Shown here in pieces: positions 1-6,471 of a stretch of 11,390 nucleotides of DNA. The stretch comes from Chloroflexota bacterium. GTDB lineage: Bacteria > Chloroflexota > Anaerolineae > UBA1429. Position 1 is the first letter of the stretch. Every line of letters starts with the position of its first letter. The translations under genes and the position numbers were made by a program. The notes under the pieces are model-generated. The model saw only the letters and a list, made by a program, of their open reading frames with translations, was not told the origin of the DNA and made no database searches. The stretch covers positions 1 through 11,390 of the forward strand of contig JAAZBQ010000726.1 of the NCBI GenBank assembly GCA_012513725.1, given 5' to 3'.

Positions 1-48
1 CGGTGAGGGCGGCTGGCGGCTGCCCGGGTGGCGGCGCAGGGCGCCCCT

Positions 49-65
49 CCCTCACGACGTGAGGG
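49..65 (+). terminator. Hairpin at left edge, possible end of upstream transcript
   Basis: CCCTCAC (49-55) and GTGAGGG (59-65) form a perfect 7-bp stem around a 3-nt loop. GTGAGGG also occurs at 3-9, so the central CCCTCAC could pair with either copy. No T-run follows. The hairpin lies just before the promoter at 77-105, so it probably belongs to the 3' end of a gene left of the window. I cannot identify a coding fragment in positions 1-76. Confidence 0.3.
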
Positions 66-76
66 CAGGTTGACGC

Positions 77-105
77 TTGACCCATTATGCCGGCTCGGCT
101 ACACT
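77..105 (+). promoter_or_regulatory. Sigma70/sigmaA-type promoter for the 68-aa protein
   Basis: TTGACC (77-82), a 17-nt spacer and TACACT (100-105) match the housekeeping consensus at both boxes with ideal spacing. The predicted start near 112 leaves a leader of about 100 nt before the GTG at 216. No specific regulatory structure is evident in that leader. Confidence 0.6.
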
Positions 106-202
106 GGGATCGAGGCGCCGGGATACCACGCTTGCTTTGCTGCATCATGATGCCCCACCACAACCACCTGGTCGCCGCGTACAACGGAGTGTTCGGCAGG
201 AA

Positions 203-210
203 GAGGAGGG
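203..210 (+). promoter_or_regulatory. Ribosome binding site fixing the start of the 68-aa protein
   Basis: GAGGAGGG lies 5 nt before GTG at 216. No comparable site precedes the in-frame ATG at 87, and position 87 also lies inside the promoter spacer. This supports the short 68-aa form rather than a 111-aa one. Confidence 0.65.
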
Positions 211-215
211 TTGTC

Positions 216-422
216 GTGGATCAACTGGTGCAGATGGTCTCGCAGAAGACGGGCATCGCTGAGAGCCAGGCCCGGCAGGCAGTCGATGTCATCCTGGGCT
301 TCATGAAGGAGCGCCTGCCCTCACAGGTCTCCGGCCTCATCGACCGCGTGGCGTCCGGTGAGGACGTCAGCAAGGAGGGCGGCGACCTGCTCAAGGGCGC
401 CGGCAAGATGTTCGGAAGGTAG
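216..422 (+). CDS. Small helical protein of unknown function (68 aa)
   Basis: This 68-residue protein starts at GTG with a strong Shine-Dalgarno site and its own promoter. It opens with DQLVQMVSQKTGIAESQARQ and continues with a predicted amphipathic helix rich in Val, Leu, Phe and Met (about residues 20-45). A Gly/Lys-rich tail ends in KMFGR. The pattern 'LV..V...TGI.E.QAR.AV..VL.F..E.LP' resembles the helical repeat of DUF2267-like and related small proteins, but I cannot assign a family firmly. There is no signal peptide, membrane segment or cysteine. It is separated from holB by a hairpin and a new promoter, so it is probably a single-gene unit. The in-frame extension upstream to 87 is rejected. 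Reality of the gene is fairly certain; its function is unknown. Confidence 0.65.
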   Translation: MDQLVQMVSQKTGIAESQARQAVDVILGFMKERLPSQVSGLIDRVASGEDVSKEGGDLLKGAGKMFGR

Positions 423-431
423 GCCCTACGT

Positions 432-459
432 CTCCCGGTGGCGCAGGCGCCACCGGGAG
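432..459 (+). terminator. Strong hairpin after the 68-aa gene
   Basis: CTCCCGGTGGCGC (432-444) is the exact reverse complement of GCGCCACCGGGAG (447-459). The two arms are separated by 2 nt, so in practice this is an 11-bp stem with a 6-nt loop. It begins 10 nt after the stop codon. No T-tract follows, so termination efficiency is uncertain. Confidence 0.55.
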
Positions 460-512
460 GTCCCCTGGAGTGTCCCCGAAGCCGCCGCCGCTCCCCCTGA
501 TCTCCCCGAAGT

Positions 513-541
513 TTGTTCGCCTCCCCCTCTCATGGTAGAAT
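513..541 (+). promoter_or_regulatory. Probable promoter for holB-ricT
   Basis: TTGTTC (513-518), a 17-nt spacer and TAGAAT (536-541) fit a housekeeping promoter with a weaker -35 box. The predicted transcription start (about 548-552) nearly coincides with the ATG at 552. No Shine-Dalgarno sequence is visible between them, so the mRNA may be leaderless or nearly so. Confidence 0.45.
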
Positions 542-551
542 AACCGGTAAC

Positions 552-1574
552 ATGCAACCGTCTCCAAGGGATAGCAGCACCAATCTGCAGATGTGGCAGA
601 CAATAGGCCACGATTGGGCCGTGGCGCTCTTTACCCGAGCGGCCCAGACCGGGCGCGTCGCCCACACCTATCTGTTGACCGGCCCCGAGGGCATCGGCAA
701 ACGGCACCTCGCCAGGCAGATGGCTGCCATGCTGCATTGCCGCGCTCCGCAGCCGCCCTGTGGCCGGTGTGCGGCGTGTTCGCGCGTGGCCTCTGACGCG
801 CATCCCGACGTCAGCATGGTGTCTCCGGAGGACGGCCACCTCAAGATCGCCCAGATCCGCGCCGTGCAGCACGATCTGTCCCTTTCCCCGTACGAGGGGC
901 GCTGGCGGGTGGCCATCGTGACCGATTTCCAGACCGCCACCGTCGAGGCCGCCAATGCGCTTCTCAAGACCCTCGAGGAGCCCCCGTCTCGCGCCGTCAT
1001 CATCCTGACGGCCACTGACGCTAGCCTGCTGCTGCCGACCGTCGTGTCGCGCTGCCAGGTGTTGCCCATGCGCGCCGTGGCCCGTGACGAGATCCAGCGC
1101 GCCCTGATGGAGCGCTGGCAGGTGGCCGAGGAGCGGGCGGCGCTCGTGGCGCGGGTGGCCGGCGGCCGGGTGGGCTGGGCGATCCGCGCAGCCGAGGACG
1201 CTGCGGTGCTCGATGAGCGCGCGAAGCGCCTGGATCTCCTGCAGGAGATCCTCGGGCAAGGACGGGCGGCGCGGATCATGGCCGCCGAGCGACTGGCCAA
1301 GGATGATGAGGGGCTGGAGGATCTGCTCCGCCTGTGGCAGACGTGGTGGCGCGATGTGCTACTGGTCGCCTCTGGCTGTGAGGGGCTGGCGTCCAACGTG
1401 GACTATGGCGAGGTGCTGGCCGCGCAGGCGGCCGCCTGCGACATGCGCGCCGCTGCACTGGCCGCGCGCCGCATCGACGAAGCGCTCCAGCAGCTGGAGC
1501 AGAATGCCCAGCCGCGCCTGGTGCTCGAAGTGTTGTTCCTGGGTTGGCCCACCCTGCGGCCGGCCCGCGCGTAG
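552..1574 (+). CDS. holB: DNA polymerase III delta prime subunit
   Basis: This is the clamp-loader delta prime subunit, which works with delta and DnaX to load the sliding clamp. It has 340 residues from ATG 552. The AAA+ core shows a P-loop GPEGIGKR (residues 44-51). A four-cysteine zinc module follows (C63, C70, C73, C76, ending CGRCAAC). The family signature AANALLKTLEEPP is at about 134-146, and the SRC motif is at 166-168. The C-terminal part is the helical collar domain typical of clamp-loader subunits. Start choice is uncertain: 552 lies just behind a promoter, whereas ATG 591 (MWQTIGH) is where homologues typically begin and would give 327 residues. Neither start has a convincing Shine-Dalgarno site. 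ricT follows 17 nt downstream, as in the Bacillus holB-yaaT (ricT) arrangement. Identification rests on the conserved motifs; a tau/gamma DnaX is excluded by the short length and single AAA+ module. Confidence 0.93.
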   Translation: MQPSPRDSSTNLQMWQTIGHDWAVALFTRAAQTGRVAHTYLLTGPEGIGKRHLARQMAAMLHCRAPQPPCGRCAACSRVASDAHPDVSMVSPEDGHLKIAQIRAVQHDLSLSPYEGRWRVAIVTDFQTATVEAANALLKTLEEPPSRAVIILTATDASLLLPTVVSRCQVLPMRAVARDEIQRALMERWQVAEERAALVARVAGGRVGWAIRAAEDAAVLDERAKRLDLLQEILGQGRAARIMAAERLAKDDEGLEDLLRLWQTWWRDVLLVASGCEGLASNVDYGEVLAAQAAACDMRAAALAARRIDEALQQLEQNAQPRLVLEVLFLGWPTLRPARA

Positions 1575-1591
1575 AGAGAGGACGGCATTCC

Positions 1592-2866
1592 ATGCCGCTT
1601 GTTTGTGGTGTCCGATTCCGCGGAGTCGGCAAGGTGTACCACTTTTCCCCGGGGAACGAACAGGACCTCCAGGTGGACGATCACGTGGTGGTGGAAACGG
1701 CCCGCGGTGTGGAGCTGGGCGAGGTGGCCGTTGGCCTCCAGGAGGTGGACGGCAAGGACCTCGTCGGCGACCTCAAACCCGTCGTGCGCCGGGCCACCAC
1801 CGCCGACCTGCTGGACGCCCAGCTTTACCGGGCCAAGGAAGACGAGGCTGCCGAGACGTGCCGCTCGCACGTGGCGCGCATGGGGCTGGAGATGAAGATC
1901 GTCAGCGCCGAGTACGCTTTTGACGGCTCGCGGCTGACCTTCTTTTTCACCGCCGAGGAGCGCGTGGACTTTCGCGACCTGGTGCGCGAGCTGGCCCGCC
2001 ACTTTCGCACGCGCATCGAGCTTCGCCAGATCGGCGTGCGTGACGAGGCCCGCATCGTCGGGGGGCTGGGCAAGTGTGGCCGGCCGCTGTGCTGCAAGAC
2101 GTGGCTCACCGACTTTTCTCCCGTCTCCATTCGCATGGCCAAGCAGCAGGACCTGCCCCTCAGCCCCATGGAGATCTCTGGGCAGTGTGGGCGTCTTCTC
2201 TGTTGCCTGGGGTACGAGAACGAATACTACAAGGCCATCAAGGGCCGGTTCCCCAGGGTCGGCAAGCGCATCGACACGCCCATCGGCCAGGGCAAGGTGG
2301 TGCGCATCAGCGTCCTCCGCGAGACGGTCACCATCCTGATGGACGATGGTTCGACGGTGGATATGACCGCCGATCAGGTGGCCGGCGACGCGCCGATCGA
2401 GTTGGATCCGGGGCAGCCGAGCCTCACCCCGGCCCAGGAGAGCGCCCTGAGTGCTTCGGTCTCCGCGCCGTCCGGCGATCCCGGTTCGGACAACGGGGGG
2501 ACGGGCAAGGGCGCGCCCAGGCAGCGTTCGCCCCGATCCAGGGGACAGCGAACGGGTACGGGGCCCGAGGCGCAGGCCGACGCCGGGCAACAGACCGGGG
2601 AGGAAGAGGGGCAGCAGCGCAAGCGGCGCTCTCGCCGCCGGCCTCGTTCTCGTCGGCGGTCGCCGCGAGCCGAGGGCGGTGATGGCAACTCGGAGAACGC
2701 TCAGCGGCGCGCAGAATCGCGACCGGACGAGTCGCGCCAAGCCGAGAGCCGCGATCGCGGTGGCAGCGAGGGCTCCTCGCAGGAGCGTCGCCCGCGCTCC
2801 CGACGCCGTTCGCGCCCGCGTCGCAGCCGCAACCGGTCGGACGGCGCCCCGTCCAGCGACGGCTGA
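1592..2866 (+). CDS. ricT: RicT/YaaT-type PSP1 protein with Arg-rich C-terminal tail
   Basis: The protein has 424 residues from ATG 1592, preceded by GAGAGAGGA at a 9-nt spacing. Residues 1 to about 270 form the PSP1 domain. They carry the diagnostic cysteine motifs KCGRPLCC (C162, C167, C168) and QCGRLLCC (C199, C204, C205), separated by FSPVSIRMAKQQ. In Bacillus subtilis, RicT with RicA and RicF forms an Fe-S-containing complex that steers RNase Y cleavage of mRNA; the conserved cysteines suggest cluster binding here too. About 150 residues then follow (276-424), beyond the ~275-residue size of Bacillus RicT. They are low in complexity, contain 33 Arg by count, and have two RS/RR-rich patches at about 342-359 and 399-415, interspersed with acidic Gly/Ser/Gln linkers. 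This tail is predicted disordered and possibly RNA-binding. The gene is co-transcribed with holB. No ricA or ricF is in the window, but rny lies nearby on the other strand. Confidence 0.93.
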   Translation: MPLVCGVRFRGVGKVYHFSPGNEQDLQVDDHVVVETARGVELGEVAVGLQEVDGKDLVGDLKPVVRRATTADLLDAQLYRAKEDEAAETCRSHVARMGLEMKIVSAEYAFDGSRLTFFFTAEERVDFRDLVRELARHFRTRIELRQIGVRDEARIVGGLGKCGRPLCCKTWLTDFSPVSIRMAKQQDLPLSPMEISGQCGRLLCCLGYENEYYKAIKGRFPRVGKRIDTPIGQGKVVRISVLRETVTILMDDGSTVDMTADQVAGDAPIELDPGQPSLTPAQESALSASVSAPSGDPGSDNGGTGKGAPRQRSPRSRGQRTGTGPEAQADAGQQTGEEEGQQRKRRSRRRPRSRRRSPRAEGGDGNSENAQRRAESRPDESRQAESRDRGGSEGSSQERRPRSRRRSRPRRSRNRSDGAPSSDG

Positions 2867-2876
2867 TCAACGAAAG

Positions 2877-2914
2877 CGACCACCTATTGGGGCGCGTGCC
2901 CCAATAGGTGGTCG
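2877..2914. terminator. Bidirectional terminator hairpin between ricT and the PHP gene
   Basis: CGACCACCTATTGGGGC (2877-2893) pairs perfectly with GCCCCAATAGGTGGTCG (2898-2914): 17 bp around the 4-nt loop GCGT. It begins 10 nt after the ricT stop and ends 2 nt beyond the PHP stop on the minus strand. It can therefore serve both convergent transcripts. Neither side has a T-tract, so it may also act as a 3'-end stabiliser. Confidence 0.75.
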
Positions 2915-2916
2915 GT

Positions 2917-3762
2917 CTACGCCTCGGCCCGGATCCGTTCCCGCTCCCGCTCTAGCGCGCGGACGCAATGCATCGGCACCCGCGCATCCCCCATGCGCCG
3001 CTCGGGGATCACCGCTTGGCCGTGAAAGTCGCTCCCGCCGGTGGTGATCAGCCGGTGCCGCTTGGCCAGCGCCACGAGACCACTCACCACCTGATCGCTA
3101 TAGCCGGTATAGTAGGCTTCCAACCCCGCCAACCCTGCGCGCGCCAGCGCCGGCACCATCTCCTCCTGGCCCCAGGGGTGGGCCAGCACCGGCACCCCAC
3201 CCGCCTGGCGCGCCAGGCGGATCGCCTCCTCCGGCGAGAGCTTGGCCCGCGCGACGAACGCCGGCCGGTCTTGGGCGAGGTAGCGGTCGAACGCCTCGCG
3301 CACCGAGCCCACGTGCTGGGCCTCGGTCAACGCTGCGGCGATGTGGGGGCGCCCGATGGCGCCGTCGCCGGCCAACTGGAGCACCCGCTCCCAGGAGATG
3401 TCGATGCCCAGGCCTCGCAGGCGCTCCAGTACGGCCCGGGCCCGCCCGATGCGGGCATGCTGCGAGCGCGCCAGCGCCTCGCGCAGCGGGACGTTCTCCC
3501 GGTCGATGTAGTAGGCCAGGAGGTGCACTTCGCCGCGCGGACCCTCGCAGGAGATCTCCACCCCCGGGATCATCTGGATCCTGCCGGAGGCAGCGTCCAA
3601 CGCCGCCGGCAGGGCAGCCAGCGTGTCGTGGTCGGTGATGGCCATCACCCGCAGCCCGGCCCGCAGCGCCAGGTCCACGACCTCCTGCGCCGTGTGCACG
3701 CCGTCGGAGGCCGTCGTATGGATGTGCAGGTCGACGATGGTACTGGAATGCGCGCTGTTCAC
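2917..3762 (-). CDS. PHP-domain phosphoesterase (TrpH/YciV-like)
   Basis: This 281-residue metal-dependent phosphoesterase belongs to the PHP family. The metal-binding motifs appear in order: DLHIHTTASDG (H13, H15, D20), ITDHDT (D44, H45), PGVEISC (E69), H80, GRPHIA (H140), LAHPW (H195) and GSDFHG (D245, H247). This set is complete, so the enzyme should be active. Family members of this length include E. coli YciV/RNase AM and related enzymes that hydrolyse nucleoside 3',5'-bisphosphates or trim 5' ends of short RNAs. Histidinol phosphatase is less likely given the TrpH-like order and context. Translation starts at GTG 3762 inside GTGA, overlapping the spoVS stop by 4 nt, so the two are probably translationally coupled; no independent Shine-Dalgarno site is visible. 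The substrate is inferred, not shown. Confidence 0.88.
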   Translation of the reverse strand: MNSAHSSTIVDLHIHTTASDGVHTAQEVVDLALRAGLRVMAITDHDTLAALPAALDAASGRIQMIPGVEISCEGPRGEVHLLAYYIDRENVPLREALARSQHARIGRARAVLERLRGLGIDISWERVLQLAGDGAIGRPHIAAALTEAQHVGSVREAFDRYLAQDRPAFVARAKLSPEEAIRLARQAGGVPVLAHPWGQEEMVPALARAGLAGLEAYYTGYSDQVVSGLVALAKRHRLITTGGSDFHGQAVIPERRMGDARVPMHCVRALERERERIRAEA

Positions 3763-4019
3763 CGGGGCTCGACGATCAACTTGATGGCCGTTCGCTCCTG
3801 GTTGTCGATCTCGACGTCGGCGAAGGCCGGGATGCAGATGGCGTCGATGCCATCCAGCGCCAGATAGGAGCGTGCGATGGCCACCGCCTTGGTGGCCTGG
3901 TTCACGGCGCCGGCGCCGATGGCCTGCACTTCTGCGCGGCCGTGTTCGCGTATCACCCCTGCAATGGCGCCGGCCACCGCGGTGGCCCGAGACTTGCTCG
4001 ATACCTTCAGAACTTCCAT
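3759..4019 (-). CDS. spoVS: Stage V sporulation protein S (SpoVS), Alba-like
   Basis: The protein has 86 residues, the same length as Bacillus SpoVS. It begins MEVLKVSSKSRATAVAGAIA and contains the hallmark stretches AEVQAIGAGAVNQATKAVAI and ICIPAF, ending ERTAIKLIVEPR. The start at 4019 is preceded by AGAAGG at a sensible spacing; an in-frame extension to 4043 adds residues not found in the family. SpoVS has an Alba-like fold and is suspected to bind nucleic acid. It affects late sporulation in Bacillus but also occurs in many non-sporulating bacteria, so the name should not be read as evidence of sporulation here. It lies 144 nt downstream of rny and overlaps the PHP gene by 4 nt. The recA-rny-spoVS order is also seen in Bacillus, where ymdB lies between rny and spoVS. 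Confidence 0.95.
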   Translation of the reverse strand: MEVLKVSSKSRATAVAGAIAGVIREHGRAEVQAIGAGAVNQATKAVAIARSYLALDGIDAICIPAFADVEIDNQERTAIKLIVEPR

Positions 4020-4056
4020 GTGAGACCTTCTCTCTCTCGCCACATCCCTAGCATCG

Positions 4057-4078
4057 CGGCCCGGGGCGTACCGGGCCG
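4057..4078. other. Hairpin in the rny-spoVS spacer
   Basis: CGGCCCGG (4057-4064) and CCGGGCCG (4071-4078) form an 8-bp all-GC stem with a 6-nt loop. A second, weaker stem, GCGAA/TTCGC, lies at 4081-4097. Neither is followed by a T-run on the minus strand. They may be a partial terminator or an mRNA processing/stability element separating rny from spoVS-PHP. I found no convincing spoVS promoter in this 144-nt spacer. Confidence 0.4.
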
Positions 4079-4134
4079 GTGCGAACCAGTGCTTCGCGGT
4101 CGTCGTAGCGGCGCGGTATGGGTGGCTCCGAGAA

Positions 4135-4155
4135 TGGTCCCTGGTTCCTGGTCCG
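4135..4155. repeat. Three tandem heptamers just after rny
   Basis: TGGTCCC, TGGTTCC and TGGTCCG lie head to tail at 4135-4141, 4142-4148 and 4149-4155, directly downstream of the rny stop codon. The array is very short and could be chance; no function is assigned. Confidence 0.3.
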
Positions 4156-4163
4156 ATGCCTGA

Positions 4164-5696
4164 CTATTTGGCGTATTCCGTTGCTCGTGTCTCGCGGATG
4201 ACGGTGATCCGAATCTGGCCCGGATACTGGAGGTTCTCCTCCACCTTTTTGGCGATCTCGCGCGACAGGGTCATCGCGGCCAGATCGTCCACCTCATCGG
4301 GCTTGACGATGATGCGCACCTCGCGCCCGGCCTGGATCGCGTAGGAGGTCTCCACCCCCTCAAAGGAGTTGGCCACCTGCTCCAGCGACTTGATGCGCTT
4401 GATGTATGTCTCCAGGCTTTCGCGGCGCGCCCCCGGCCGGGCCGCCGAGATGGCGTCGGCCACCTGGACGAGCACCGCCTCGAGGGTCTGCTGTTCCTCC
4501 TCGGCGTGGTGGCTGCCGATGGCGTTGCAGATGGCCTCCGAGAGGCCCTGCCGCCGGGCGATCTCCTCGCCGATCAGGGCGTGCGGCCCGTCCACCTCGT
4601 GGTCGACGGCCTTGCCGATGTCGTGCAGCAACCCGGCCATCTTGGCCATCTCCACGTTCGCGCCCACCTCGGCGGCCATGATGGCGCACAGTTGGGCCGC
4701 CTCCATGGAGTGCTGGAGAACGTTCTGGCCGTATGACGTCCGGTAGCGCAGGCGCCCGAGGAGCCGGATGATATCCGCCGGCAACCCGTGGATGCCGAGA
4801 TCCAGCGCGGCCTGTTCGCCCGCCTCGCGGATGGTCTGGTCGACCTCCGAGCGGGCCTTTTCCACCATCCCCTCGATGCGAGCGGGGTGGATGCGGCCGT
4901 CCATGATCAGCCGCTCCAGGGCGATGCGGGCCACCTCGCGGCGGACGGGGTCGAACGAGGAGAGGAGCACCGCCTCGGGCGTATCGTCGATCACCAGGTC
5001 GACACCGGTGACGTTCTCGATGGCGCGGATGTTGCGCCCGCCGCGCCCGATGATGCGGCCCTTCATGTCGTCGGAGGGGAGTTCCACCGTGGAGACGGTG
5101 GTCTCGGCCACCTGGTCGGTGGCGATGCGCTGGATGGCGGTGGTGACGATCTCGCGGGCCTTGCGCTCCGCCTCCTCGCGGGCCTGCGACTCGATCTCGC
5201 GGATGATGCGGGCGGAATCGACCCGGGCCTCATCGCGCACGCGGTCCAGCAGCACCTCCTTGGCCTCCTCGCGGGTCAGGCCGGAGATGCGCTCCAACTC
5301 GGCCAGGTGCAGCTGCCAGGCGTTATCCAGCTCGGCCTGGCGTTTCTCCTGGGCCCGGCGGCGCTCCTCGATCTTGCGCTCGCGGGCCTCCATCGCGTCC
5401 ATTCGCTGGTCCAGGCTCTCGCGCCGCTGCTGCAAGCGGTTCTCCTGGCGGCTCAGCTCCTGGGTGCGCTGCTTGATATCCACTTCCGTCTCGCGCTGCA
5501 GGGCCAGCGCCTTGTCTCGGGCCTCCAGTTCGATCTGCATGGCCTCGGCACGCGCCTCGGTCATCCGTCGTTCCGCGTCCTCCTCTATGGCCGAGACCCG
5601 TCGGCCGATCAGCCGGGTGCGCAAAAAGTAGCCGACGGCAAAGCCCACGATCGCCATCACCAGGCCGATAGGTATCCAGTAGGTTGGGGGCAACAT
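4164..5696 (-). CDS. rny: Ribonuclease Y
   Basis: RNase Y is the membrane-anchored endoribonuclease that initiates mRNA decay and processing in many bacteria lacking RNase E. This 510-residue copy is full length. It has an N-terminal membrane segment (about 7-26, IPIGLVMAIVGFAVGYFL) and a long charged coiled coil (about 37-190). The KH domain around 204-265 has GRIIGRGGRNI at 213-223, with Gly219 where Bacillus and most homologues carry Glu (GREGRNI). The HD domain has H329, H358-D359, the histidine pair at 396-397 and D414, the expected metal-binding set. ATG 5696 is preceded by AAAGGA at about 9 nt. The gene follows recX by 22 nt, so the two are likely co-transcribed. Its specificity factor RicT is encoded on the opposite strand about 1.3 kb beyond the rny stop. 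Confidence 0.97.
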   Translation of the reverse strand: MLPPTYWIPIGLVMAIVGFAVGYFLRTRLIGRRVSAIEEDAERRMTEARAEAMQIELEARDKALALQRETEVDIKQRTQELSRQENRLQQRRESLDQRMDAMEARERKIEERRRAQEKRQAELDNAWQLHLAELERISGLTREEAKEVLLDRVRDEARVDSARIIREIESQAREEAERKAREIVTTAIQRIATDQVAETTVSTVELPSDDMKGRIIGRGGRNIRAIENVTGVDLVIDDTPEAVLLSSFDPVRREVARIALERLIMDGRIHPARIEGMVEKARSEVDQTIREAGEQAALDLGIHGLPADIIRLLGRLRYRTSYGQNVLQHSMEAAQLCAIMAAEVGANVEMAKMAGLLHDIGKAVDHEVDGPHALIGEEIARRQGLSEAICNAIGSHHAEEEQQTLEAVLVQVADAISAARPGARRESLETYIKRIKSLEQVANSFEGVETSYAIQAGREVRIIVKPDEVDDLAAMTLSREIAKKVEENLQYPGQIRITVIRETRATEYAK

Positions 5697-5718
5697 GGTT
5701 TCGCTTTCCTTTCTTCAT

Positions 5719-6381
5719 CTATTCATCATCGGGCCAGGCCCGTTGTTCCGAGTCAGAGCCTTCCCCGTGCACCTCATCCCACAGGATGTCGGTGACGCGG
5801 CGGCAGATCCCATAGCCGAACCCGCGACGTTGCAGGCGGCCGAGCAGCCGGCGGTAGAATACGTCCCGCTCCAGGTGGACGAGGTGTGGCAGCGCCTTGC
5901 GGGCGACCCGCATGGCTCCGCCCTCCTCATCCACATCAGAGATGGCCTCCTCGACCACCTCCTGCGCCACGCCCTTGGCGCGCAACTCGCGCTTGAGGGC
6001 CCAGCGACCACGTGGCCGGTGGGATTCTCGGCTCTGCACCCAGAACTCTGCAAACTGTGCATCATCGACCAGCCCTGCCCGCCGCAGGCGGGCCAGCACC
6101 TGGTCGACGACGTCCTGCGTCATCTCCTTTCCGATCAGGTACCGCGCGATCTCGCTTTCGCTGCGCGGCCGATAGGAAAGGTAGTTCAACGTGCGAAAAT
6201 ACGCTTTCTCCACGGCGTCGCGGGCCTGCAAGCGGGCCAGGTCCTCCGCGGTGAGTTCCTGCCCCACGCGGAGTTCCGCCGCCAGCACGTTGCTCAGGCC
6301 GCACGCGAACTCGTCGTCCAGGAACACGTTCGTCCTGTCGCGCCGTCTCTTTTGTGGAACGAGCGCCGTGATTGTTGGCAT
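5719..6381 (-). CDS. recX: Regulatory protein RecX
   Basis: RecX binds RecA filaments and modulates recombinase activity. The 220-residue sequence has the three-helix repeat architecture. The first repeat contains LNYLSYRPRSESEIARYL (about 65-82). The second contains LRRAGLVDDAQFAEFWVQSR (about 99-118), followed by GRWALKRELRAKGV (125-138). The third repeat (about 157-203) contains RVARKALPHL and GRLQRRGFGY. Length lies between the short E. coli form (166 aa) and the longer Bacillus one (264 aa). The start at 6381 has only a weak Shine-Dalgarno match (GACGGA). RecX lies downstream of recA with a terminator-like hairpin in between, so its expression probably depends on read-through from recA, limiting its level relative to RecA. 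I could not recognise a separate recX promoter. Confidence 0.92.
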   Translation of the reverse strand: MPTITALVPQKRRRDRTNVFLDDEFACGLSNVLAAELRVGQELTAEDLARLQARDAVEKAYFRTLNYLSYRPRSESEIARYLIGKEMTQDVVDQVLARLRRAGLVDDAQFAEFWVQSRESHRPRGRWALKRELRAKGVAQEVVEEAISDVDEEGGAMRVARKALPHLVHLERDVFYRRLLGRLQRRGFGYGICRRVTDILWDEVHGEGSDSEQRAWPDDE

Positions 6382-6418
6382 GATCCGTCTTTATGCGCCC
6401 CTGCCCAGATAACAAGAA

Positions 6419-6442
6419 GGGCTGTGGCGCGTGCCACAGCCC
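6419..6442 (-). terminator. Intrinsic terminator/attenuator between recA and recX
   Basis: GGGCTGTGGC (6419-6428) pairs perfectly with GCCACAGCCC (6433-6442), a 10-bp stem with a 4-nt loop. Read on the minus strand it is followed directly by the T-rich TTCTTGTTAT, the classic arrangement of an intrinsic terminator. It lies about 37 nt before recX, so it would end most recA transcripts while read-through supplies recX and rny. Confidence 0.7.
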
Positions 6443-6447
6443 AATAA

Positions 6448-6471
6448 TGCGAGGGAATGCCTTCTCTCGCA
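6448..6471 (-). other. Second hairpin just upstream of the recA-recX terminator
   Basis: TGCGAG (6448-6453) pairs with CTCGCA (6466-6471). Inner pairing of GAA with TTC across one mismatch (on the minus-strand RNA) extends it around the loop. It precedes the 6419-6442 terminator by 5 nt, giving tandem stem-loops. The effect on termination is inferred. Confidence 0.4.

Noticed and set aside
87..215. N-terminal extension of the 68-aa protein to ATG 87
   Set aside because: Position 87 is inside the promoter spacer, upstream of the predicted transcript start; the ribosome site fits GTG 216.
1403..2740. A 445-codon open frame on the minus strand opposite ricT and holB
   Set aside because: It is antisense to two clearly identified genes, has low-complexity composition and no family motifs; long antisense frames are expected in high-GC DNA.
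2968..3867. A 299-codon plus-strand open frame opposite PHP and spoVS
   Set aside because: Antisense to two genes with complete catalytic or family signatures; no motif of its own.
4788..5795. A 335-codon plus-strand open frame opposite rny
   Set aside because: Fully antisense to RNase Y, with repetitive Leu/Gly/His content mirroring the coiled coil; no recognisable domain.
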